NCBI GenBank assembly: GCA_002286855.1
Contig: NRSV01000029.1
Coordinates: 124,832-188,831 of the forward strand
Direction of reading: 5' to 3'
Source of the DNA: Bipolaris cookei
Taxonomy: Eukaryota > Ascomycota > Dothideomycetes > Pleosporales > Pleosporaceae
Length of the DNA: 64,000 nt
The notes below the pieces were generated by a model, which was given only the letters and a program-made list of their open reading frames with translations, was not told the origin of the DNA and made no database searches. The position numbers and the translations under genes were made by a program. Below, one piece after another: positions 56,098-64,000 of this stretch; position 1 is the first letter of the stretch; each line of letters begins with the position of its first letter.

Positions 56098-56199
56098 TAC
56101 TCTAAGAGCAATTACTAGCGAGCTCTCTACGAAGACCTAGCGCTTATTAAAAGCTAGTTCGAGCTAGTTTAGAATATAAAGGCGAAGTATAGTATTATA
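56098..56199 (+). pseudogene. RIP-worn transposase scrap
   Basis: The plus frame reads RALYEDLALIKS-stop-FELV-stop-NIKAKYSI, the conserved RALCEDP.LI.SWFELV...KAKYGI segment of these transposases, with Trp codons turned into stops. Confidence 0.6.
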
Positions 56200-58043
56200 A
56201 GTGGTTCACAAGTGAGTCGCTAACCCAAGCGAGTCGCTAACGCCTCACCAGCGCGTCGACTTCGCAACGTTATCACAGCTATTCAGTATAGTATATTAAA
56301 AATCGTAATAAGCCAATTACTCCTCAGATATATCGCTATCACTAGCACTATCAATTTCAACTGCACAGGTACGAGCGTTGTGTCCAGTCTGGTTGCAACG
56401 CCCGCACCGCCTCTCTCCTCGCACCCTCTTCGACGCACTCTCGCCGTCGCCACGACTGCTACCTGCCTGTTCAGCTAATACTTCTTGTACCTCGCCTATA
56501 TTAAGAGTCTCTTCTGTCCGCACGTATCGACGCTTGCGGCTCTTCCGCTTATTTGATTCGTCTAGAGCTGCTCGAAGCGTACTTATTTCCTCCATCATAA
56601 GCGTCATTTTATGTGCCATTTGCTGAGCCCCCTTACTTAGCTGCGCGATCTGCTCGGTGAGTGAATTGGCAGAAGACCCACGGCGCTTTCTCACGCTCTC
56701 TTGAATGAGACCAATTTGAGCCTCGACTTCGCGCGCGTTGCGTGGTGTCTGCGCCTCCCAGGCGGCTGCCCGTCGCGGTGATTGATATGGTGTCTGCACT
56801 ACCACATCAAGCTTTGATAGCACAGCCTGTGGGTCATTTGGGACTAGATCAGCGCCTCTGAAGCCAGCTTGAATGTTCTCCTTGGTAATAGACTGCTCAA
56901 AAGCAGCCTTAAAGGCTGGCAGGAAGGTCTCCTTGCTGATGTAGTTGGTGCGGTTGCGTACCAAGCCCGAAACGGCGTCGCCATACTTACGCTTCAACGG
57001 CGAAAAGCAGGCGACGTCAAGGGGCTGCAATAGGTGAGACGAGTGCGCAGGCATGCAGAGAAGAATAATATTCTTCTCCTTGCAAAGATCCTGAAAATCG
57101 ATAGAGCAGTGGCTCTCGTGGCTGTCGATAATAAGTAGTCGATACCCACTTACAGTACAGCTCTTTGTATGGGTATCAAAGTGCTCTAACCAGGCAAGAG
57201 CAAGCCGATTGCTTGTCCAGCCATTGGGACTGACTTCAAGGACCCAGTCAGTAGGCAAATCTTTAAACCAGACGTCAATAAGCACCTTGCCCGCAAAGAC
57301 AACGAAGGGGGGTAGTCAGCGACCAGACGCGCCCACGCCCTGGATCACAGTAACCCACTCACGGTTGCCTGGCTGTATCCGCTTCTTCTTGCCATATCCC
57401 TCTGAGCCTGTGATAACTAACTGTGATAAAATCTTGCCTATTATAAAGCCAGCTTCATCAAAGTTGTAGATATCGTCATCCACAATACCCACTTCTGCTT
57501 TGTCGTCTTGATTAGATCGAACCAGCGCTGGATAACTGCTGGGTCTTCGCAGACAGCTCGTTGATGATCATATGGACGGCTCTAGCGCATACGGAGCTCA
57601 GGGGTTCTCTTAACAAAGTTATCGACCCAGTTCTTGCCAACAGGGTTACCTTTCCGCTCATGCAACAGTTTATCAGCCATTACGCGAACGTCAGGCTTTG
57701 TAGGCGCAAATCCTCGTGCAGACTCTTCAAGAACACGCCTAACTATAGCCTCCTCTTCTAGCTTATTTAGGCGCTTTGAATTTGGTTCGCAGTCGCGTCG
57801 GGAGCGCTTCCCAGCGCGTCGGTCTTGTACTGTTGTTCGAGGAACGCTATAGATTTCAGCAGCTCGCTTAATACTTCGAACGCGTTGGGAATTAATATCA
57901 AAGATAGCAAGTTGAATATCAGCTTCAGAAGACACCTTTTGTATTTGATGTGGTTGAGACATAACGCGTTATATTGTTAATGCTGACGCGCTGGTGGTGA
58001 GCTGCCGACTCGCTTGGGGTGCCGACTCGCTTGTGAACCACGT
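56200..58043 (-). mobile_element. Nearly full-length, broken pogo/Fot1-like element (1844 bp)
   Basis: TA flanks at 56198-56199 and 58044-58045. The TIR carries a doubled word around CAAGCGAGTCGGCA. The minus transposase starts at 57962 (MSQPHQIQKV...) and keeps the N-terminal domain. A region of stops and a frame shift follows around 57600-57290. The catalytic part (57285-56317) is open with DSHESHCS at the second Asp and QPLDVACFSPLKRKY at the third, ending with knuckle CGRCNQTGHNARTC. Confidence 0.87.
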
Positions 58044-58056
58044 TAATAGTTATAGC

Positions 58057-58282
58057 TGTTGAGAATATATGAGTTCAGTCCAGGGTGAAAGGTCCTTGGG
58101 GTCACGTGATATCCCGTTGTGGTAGGCACTGTCCAGTTGGTCATAGCTCCAACCACAAAAGGGTGAGAATAGTAGTTAGATACACGATAGGGAAGACAAT
58201 ACGTTGTAGCGACCCTACCTTGTCCCTCCTCCCACTCTATTATCTACGGTAGTCATACTACCAGAGGGACTTCATTCCAACA
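58057..58282 (-). mobile_element. Solo LTR with perfect 5-bp target duplication
   Basis: 226 bp. On the minus strand it starts TGTTGGAATGAAG and ends ATATTCTCAACA. It is flanked by ATAGC on both sides (58052-58056 and 58283-58287). It is the same family and length as 7906-8131, in the opposite orientation. No internal retroelement sequence remains, so LTR-LTR recombination is the simple explanation. It landed 14 bp from the end of the 56200-58043 transposon. Confidence 0.9.
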
Positions 58283-58287
58283 ATAGC

Positions 58288-58493
58288 TAATAATTATCCT
58301 AAGCCTAGTTTGGTAGCGGATCGTTACTAGTAAATTTCAACCTATTAATATAAAAAACAGGGTATAGGCCTAGAGGCGTGTCTAGTTTAACTAAGTAGCT
58401 ATTAATTACCTTTACTACTAGATATCTAGCTTTCTTCTAGTTAAGCTTCTTTAAGGTTCGCCCTATACTATACTACTAATTAAGCTTTAGCTA
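58288..58493. other. RIP-like AT-rich repeat debris
   Basis: Rich in TTAA, TAGCTA and TAAGCT words with no open frame. Looks like a mutated repeat of unknown origin. Confidence 0.45.
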
Positions 58494-59609
58494 ACGTGTT
58501 TCACCAGTGTGCGTCCCACCCCAGTGTACGCCCCACGAAATCCTAGTACCCAACCTTTGTAGTAATATTGCGCAACACCACTACGATTTTTCTTATAAAG
58601 TAGAACAAGATATTATTCTTTAGACGCGTCACTATCCTCTGTATCCTCTAATTCTACTTGGCACGTGCGAGAGTTGTGTCCAATTTGGCTACAACGCCCA
58701 CAACGCCGTTCACTGCGTACCCTCTTCGCAGGCGTTGCACCATCATTACAGCTGCCACCCTCTGCCTCAGCGATCTGATCAGCTATCTGACCAACTGTCT
58801 GAGACCCCTCTGCCTGTAGGTAGCGCCGCTTACGAGTTTTTCGCTTTGTTGACTCTTCAACAGCGTCTCGTAGGCGACTCATTTCCTCCTGCATCAATAC
58901 CATATGAGCTATCTGCTGAGCTCCCTTACTTACCCACTCACGATTGCCTGGCTGGATCTTCTATGTTCTTCCTGGTTTGTCTGAGCCTGTGATAACTGAC
59001 TGTGATAAAATCTTGCCCATAATAAAGCCAGTCTCAAAGTTATAGATATCTTCGTCTACGATACCATACTTCGCCTTCGTGTTCTGAACTAGCTCGAACC
59101 AGCCCTTAATAAGCGCTGGATCTTCGCAGAGAGCTCGCTGGTGATCGTATGGACGGCTCCGGCGCGTACGCAGCTCAGGATTGCGCTGGATGAACCTATC
59201 AACCCAGTTCTTGCCAACCTTCTCTCCACCACGCTCTCGGAGCAGTCTGTTAGCCATATCTCGCACGTCGTCTCTTCCACAGGGTAGTCCTCGCTCAGCC
59301 TCGACTATTACACGCCTAGTAACAGCCTCCTCTTCTAGTTTTGTTAGGCGCTTAGTTGGTGGTTCGTAGTCGCGTCGACAGAGCTTTCTATTAAGTCGCC
59401 GTTATATTGTCCGTCTTGGCACGCTATAGATTAATTCAGCTCGCCTTAGGCTTAAATTTTCGCGTTTTTGGAGATTAGAGATAGCAATAGTAACGTCAGC
59501 TTCAGTATAGGTCTTTGGGGTTTGGTGTTGTTGAGACATTACGCGAAGGTAAGGTACTAAGATTTCGTGGGGCGCACACTGGGGTGGGGCGCACACTGGT
59601 GAAACACGT
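58494..59609 (-). mobile_element. Deletion-derived pogo/Fot1-like element (1116 bp)
   Basis: TA flanks at 58492-58493 and 59610-59611. The TIR has a doubled word near CCAGTGTGCGTCCCAC. The minus transposase has the N-terminal half (about 59545-58961), with MGKILSQSVITGSD and IQPGNREWV-like sequence. It then joins directly to SKGAQQIA, the coiled coil, basic region and CGRCSQIGHNSRTC knuckle (58903-58613). The catalytic core after the first Asp is absent. Several point lesions are present. Confidence 0.87.
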
Positions 59610-59665
59610 TATACCTTATCGCCTACTTAGTAGCTCTATTCCTCTCTCTAAGTCTTATTCGCCTA

Positions 59666-61513
59666 ACGTACTCCACCAGTAAGCTGGCCACACCAGTAAG
59701 CTGGCCGCCCCACCAAACCTGACGCGACTCTCTCCACAACCACCACCATGCCGCGCCGACAGCGCTCTATACAGACTTCTCGTGAAGGCAGAATAAGTCT
59801 TGCTATAGCTTCATATCGTAATAACCCAAAACAATCTATTTATAGTCTCGCGAAAGCGTACGATGTACCAAAGTCAACTCTTCAGACGCGTCTCCACGGT
59901 ACCCAGCCACGATCAGAGATAGTCTCTACCAACCGAAAGCTACTACCTATTGAAGAGCAGTCTCTTGTGCAATGGATCCTAGACCTTGATCGACGCGGTT
60001 TTCCGCCCCATATCATTGACGTGCGACGAATGGCAGACGCTCTACTCGCTGCGCGCGGCCAAGATCCACCTCCACAGCCTGTTGGCAAGAACTGGGTATC
60101 GCGCTTTATCCAGAACCAGCCAGAGCTCCAGACAAAGTGGACTAGAAGATTTCATAGTCAGCGCGCTTCCTGTGAGGATCCTATCGCAATTGCAGCCTGG
60201 TTTAAGCTAGTAGAAGAGACGCGCCAGACGTACGGCGTCCTAGACCAAGACATCTACAACTTTGACGAGACTGGATTCGCAATGGGCGTCGCTGCAACGT
60301 CAAAGGTAGTTACAAGCTCTGACAGAGTCGGCCGAGCAGTTGTTGTACAGCCAGGCAATCGCAAATGGGTTACAGTAATCGAGTGCGTGAACGCGTCTGG
60401 CTGGTGTCTACCACCGTTAGTGATCCTGTCTGGCAAGGCCCACCAGAGCAGCTGGTACCCCAATCTCCCACTAGACTGGGCTATCGGCGTCTCAGACAAT
60501 GGATGGACGACTGATCAGCTTGGTGTAGAGTGGGTGAAGCACTTTAATCGGCATACGGCAGCTCGTACGGCTGGAGTCTATCGACTTCTTATCCTAGACG
60601 GCCACAGCAGCCACGCTACACCAGAGTTCGACCAGTACTGCGCCGAGAATAAGATTATTACTCTCTGTATGCCGCCGCATACGTCGCATCTTCTTCAGCC
60701 GCTTGATGTTAGCTGCTTCTCGCCGCTTAAGCGGGCGTACGGGCGTGAGATTGAGAAGCTCGCCTGCCAAGGCGTCTACCACATTGACAAGATAGACTTC
60801 CTTACAGTCTACCAACAGATCCGGCCAATAGTTTTCACGCAGCAGAATATCCAGGCTGGTTTTCAAGCGACAGGCCTTATCCCTCCTTGTCCAGATCGCG
60901 TTCTATCGTCGCTTACCATAGCCAGAACACCGTCTCCACCACAGACGACTACAGATAGTAACGCTGCAGCGCCAGCGGCAGCAGCGCAGACAGAGACACC
61001 ACATACAGTAGCAGAGCTTCAGCAGCAGGTACGCTATCTCCAAGAGCGGCTTCGCCGGAAATCAGAGAGCCCAACAAGCATTGCGATACGCCAGCTCGCT
61101 AAAAGCGCTCAGCTTGCTATGCAATCAGCAACAATAGTTATAGAGGAGAATAAGAAGCTACGTGCAGAAGTCCAGCGCCAACGACAAAAGCAAGACCGGC
61201 AGCGTCAATATATTGCTACTGGCGGGGTGCTTCAAGCCCAACAGGCTCAGCAGATGGCTGCAGAGGCAGAAAGGGTGGTGATGGAGGCTGGCCAGAGCCA
61301 GGGTGGTGAGCGACGTCAGCGCGCGCCGCCGACGTGCACGAAGTGCCACGTTCAAGGACATACTCGGACTTCATGTAGAGCTTCCTAAAGAATAATATCT
61401 CTTAATTTTATCTTATTTTATTACGTTGTTGTAGAGCAATTACGCAGAGAGTCGCGTCAGGTTTGATGGGGCGGCCAGCTTACTGGTGTGGCCAGCTTAC
61501 TGGTGGAGTACGT
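59666..61513 (+). mobile_element. Apparently intact pogo/Fot1-like DNA transposon (1848 bp)
   Basis: TA flanks at 59664-59665 and 61514-61515. TIRs begin ACGTACTC and hold CACCAGTAAGCTGGCC twice (59674-59689 and 59691-59706), then a C-rich GCCCCACC and CAAACCTGACGCGACTCTC; the right end mirrors this. It encloses one open transposase of 546 codons. Confidence 0.9.
59748..61388 (+). CDS. Transposase, pogo/Fot1 (DDE_1) family, full length
   Basis: Intronless, 546 residues, start 82 bp inside the element. The N-terminal helix-turn-helix (SIYSLAKAYDVPKSTLQTR) is followed by the CENPB-type domain (EEQSLVQWILDLDRRGFPP, NWVSRFIQ). The DDE_1 core has the first Asp in YNFDETGFAMG (about residue 172), second in LLILDGHSSH and third in QPLDVSCFSPLKRAYGRE. 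An Ala-rich linker, a long coiled coil and a CCHC knuckle, CTKCHVQGHTRTSC, come at the end. All catalytic residues are present. It differs enough from the 13560 protein to be a separate subfamily, and its TIR word differs too. Confidence 0.92.
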   Translation: MPRRQRSIQTSREGRISLAIASYRNNPKQSIYSLAKAYDVPKSTLQTRLHGTQPRSEIVSTNRKLLPIEEQSLVQWILDLDRRGFPPHIIDVRRMADALLAARGQDPPPQPVGKNWVSRFIQNQPELQTKWTRRFHSQRASCEDPIAIAAWFKLVEETRQTYGVLDQDIYNFDETGFAMGVAATSKVVTSSDRVGRAVVVQPGNRKWVTVIECVNASGWCLPPLVILSGKAHQSSWYPNLPLDWAIGVSDNGWTTDQLGVEWVKHFNRHTAARTAGVYRLLILDGHSSHATPEFDQYCAENKIITLCMPPHTSHLLQPLDVSCFSPLKRAYGREIEKLACQGVYHIDKIDFLTVYQQIRPIVFTQQNIQAGFQATGLIPPCPDRVLSSLTIARTPSPPQTTTDSNAAAPAAAAQTETPHTVAELQQQVRYLQERLRRKSESPTSIAIRQLAKSAQLAMQSATIVIEENKKLRAEVQRQRQKQDRQRQYIATGGVLQAQQAQQMAAEAERVVMEAGQSQGGERRQRAPPTCTKCHVQGHTRTSCRAS

Positions 61514-61515
61514 TA

Positions 61516-63572
61516 GTGCTTATCATATAGTAAGCAATCACCTGCCACTCGATGGGCGGCTTTCAGGGCGTGCAGGTAGTAATGTGGCGCTAAGGTGTTA
61601 GTGTGGGGCTGCGGGGGCATATCTTAGTTTTCTGTTTCCCACTTTCCGTTTTTATAGTACTGTTTTGAGTTATATCTGAAGATCGTGATAAGCTTAGCTT
61701 ATTACATGTATCTATCCGGATTGGAAATACTTGAAAATATAAAGTGTATCAAGTCAACTGTAAGCCCAGACGTACTATGTATAGTCACGTGGTTACTCAT
61801 TGACTAATAATGCTGCATTTAAACTTATTCCTATCATCATATACATTAGAACACACAATACTTCACACACACTCAACTGGTTATATCAACAATTAGTCAC
61901 CCAATAAAGCAGTATCGTTCAAGAGACATCCCCTACATTTATGCCATGAAACGGATTTCAACAACAGCGCGACACCTTAGAGGGCATCGAATTTAATAAA
62001 ATGCTCATCTTGGCGACAGAAGAGACAAAATACATCAAACCAACGCCAACCATATTCTATAAAAATTAAGCAACGCTCATGAATCGAGACCTCCATTTTG
62101 TACAAGGGATCGCTCTCAGGAGAGCAATTACTTAGGTATCCTAGAAATTGTATACCTTGCCGATAAGCTGATTGCCGGTCGTTAAAGGTGTCCCCTTATG
62201 CTGCTATGATCTAGCCAATGTTTATCTGAATGCGAAAAGAGCGTGCTTCGATAAAGTTGCAAATAGAGGATGTGCTAGTAGCACCTGCCATCTGTGAGCT
62301 ATACCGAAAGATCATTCAACCTCATAATTTTTACGCCTTGGAAAGACTTTTTTTTTCGTTGAATAGATTCCGTTTCTAGATGTTTAAAACAGATATTTGA
62401 CCTGGTAAATGGACGGACAATGCAGCTAAATCAAACACATATGTACTAAATATCTACGGAACCCCTAGACTAACAGTGGTAGGCAAACGGTATTCACATA
62501 CACATACACGTCTGTGTAATCCTCCCCTGCTCATGTTGAAAGTCTGGACGGAGCGCTACCGAACTAGTGTCACGACATATAAGTACTCCGCTCCTAGAAA
62601 GCTATCACGTACCATTTGTACATTTTCATGTCGTGTGGCGCCGTGGTGCCGAGCTGTTGCCTCAGCTAACCCATCAGCGTAGCGTCTTAGTTGCGTCCCT
62701 GTAAGGGTGCGATGGATTAACCATAAGTGCAAGGTAAACGATGATGAATTCGATAAAGAGCTGTCTAGCTCTTTGTGCGGTCATTTATCTACCCATTCGG
62801 AGGAAAGTCATGCCAAGCGTCTGAGCGCTGCTTAGGCGGTGAGCAGGATCCGAGATTCCATCACGTGCGCTATCAAGGAGCTACCCAAAGGCCGTCCAGT
62901 CTATCCCGGCTAGCTATCACGAAGGCTACAGGCCAAGTACTACCAATGAAGGCTTCAGTCTCTAACAGTCCCAAGTACACCATGTTGCAGCTCGTATTCT
63001 GCTTACACATGGGTTGATTGATCCCAGTGCACAAGAAGATAAGCTTCAGACCAATAATGACCTTTGTTCAAAAACTCTTCAAATCATTACACTAGTTGTA
63101 AACTTGAAAGACAAGTGCTATACGACTAAGTGAGCAATTCCATTTATGGCAGGTCATTTCGACATTCATCGATGATTCGACAGCCATAATTACAAGCTGA
63201 AACCTGATGCGTGTTGGGTAGGCATGCTTACATAATCTAACATGTTTTGGGAAATCCACTAGCTATAAACCCATGGGTCTGGCGCCTCAAAGCTGACGAC
63301 CCCTGCTGGTAACATCGGAGACAGGTCCCAGACGCTGTTCAGGTACACGTTTAAGGAAGTGGATGGAACCACCAGTGAACGACATATGTCGCATGGGTCG
63401 CCTAGGCCCGCAATCCTACATACTCGTATCCTCCTGCACTCACCGGTATCTGTCCAGTCTTTGTGCGACATTCCTTTTTTCCTTGCAGGCAGTGGAGACC
63501 ACTGTCCTGCTATATTTACTTTTATATCTCGATATGTTACCTGCTACTTGGTAACCTTGACATCATTCCAAG
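61516..63572. other. Intergenic, AT-rich, no supported gene
   Basis: About 2 kb with only short frames and no recognised repeat or RNA. The last few hundred bases are the promoter of the Zn2Cys6 gene. Confidence 0.5.
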
Positions 63573-64000
63573 ATGGAAACTGCTTCTCTCATCGCTTGCA
63601 CCCGGTGTGCCATTTCAAAAGCACGATGTGACCGCAAGGTTAGTCAGGCAACTTGCTACTCAAGCACCGAGAACTCGGAATAATAGACCATCGCGACAGC
63701 CTCTAACACAGAAACTAGGTGCCGTGCTCTCAGTGTGTCGCAAGAAATTATGTATGTCAACCAAGATGCTCCTCGCGCCGGCCGAGAGCTTCTCGGACGC
63801 CATCTGCGCGCAGGAAGCCCTTGACAACGCCAGCAAACACTGTTGGCCAAGATGGCAATCAAAACGCAACAATGGATCAATTTCCTACATACATCATGCC
63901 TGAAGGTCAAACAAACAATAGCGAACTGTATATGCTTATAGATACGACTTTGCCTCAAGGACAACTGGATCTTACTGGCTACGAAGACTTCATGGAATTT
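63573..64000 (+). CDS. Zn2Cys6 (Gal4-type) transcription factor, N-terminal part (3' partial)
   Basis: Exon 1 is 63573-63638 (METASLIACTRCAISKARCDRK). An 80-bp intron with GTTAGT donor and ACTAG acceptor follows, and exon 2 starts at 63719 (VPCSQCVARNYVC...). Splicing creates the full binuclear cluster C-x2-C-x6-C-x5-C-x2-C-x6-C, with a basic stretch (SSRRPRASRTPSARRK) after it. The frame stays open to the window edge. It should bind CGG-type sites in the nucleus. No cluster partner is visible on this side, so its target pathway is unknown. Confidence 0.88.

Overview
This looks like nuclear chromosomal DNA from a filamentous ascomycete, most likely a dothideomycete of the Pleosporales type. 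That placement is inference from gene content and gene style. The genes are single or split by introns of about 41-101 bp with GTRNGY donors and CTAAC/CTGAT branch points. Recognisable genes include a YAP1-type oxidative-stress bZIP factor, PAN2, GET3, an ISWI remodeller, a CAP10/GT90 glycosyltransferase and a Zn2Cys6 factor.

Layout. 1-5.3 kb: the 3' end of a probable Jjj1-like co-chaperone, a three-exon GT90 glycosyltransferase and a secreted beta-propeller protein. 5.4-15.3 kb is a repeat island. It holds a decayed Copia element (LTR-gag-...-LTR) with a dead Tc1 element and a solo LTR nested inside, a truncated DUF1996 gene, an unrecognised frameshifted gene, a palindromic and tandem LTR cluster, an inverted LTR pair, a LINE fragment and one apparently intact pogo/Fot1-like transposon. 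15.8-24.6 kb is gene-dense: YAP1 (minus), a Tudor-domain SPF30-like splicing protein with a probable GC-AG intron, and PAN2 in seven exons. 25.7-30.9 kb holds a cluster of small secreted cysteine-rich protein paralogues: one live gene, one pseudogene whose signal-peptide codons are split by DNA transposons, and one 5' remnant beside a tRNA-like gene. 32.3-45.9 kb is gene-dense again: ISWI, GET3, a secreted class 3 lipase, a class II aldolase, a luciferase-domain protein and a FAD monooxygenase, with one deletion-derived transposon.

46.3-61.5 kb is an almost continuous nest of TA-flanked pogo/Fot1-like elements, mostly dead or internally deleted. It also holds an aldehyde dehydrogenase pseudogene, a solo LTR with a perfect 5-bp target duplication, a small nested MITE-like insertion, and an assembly gap (a single n at 52756) that joins two unrelated transposases head to head. 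One element (59666-61513) has an uninterrupted transposase. The window ends in a Zn2Cys6 transcription factor that runs off the edge.

The main oddity is the DNA-transposon set. Most members share a TIR layout (ACGT start, TA target) in which a 14-18 bp word, different in each subfamily, is often tandemly doubled. Several independent deletion derivatives lose the catalytic DDE core while keeping the N-terminal DNA-binding half and the C-terminal CCHC knuckle. Excess TpA and stop codons in patches of the repeats fit repeat-induced point mutation (RIP). No single operon-like novel system is visible; the genes are independent housekeeping or accessory genes separated by repeats.
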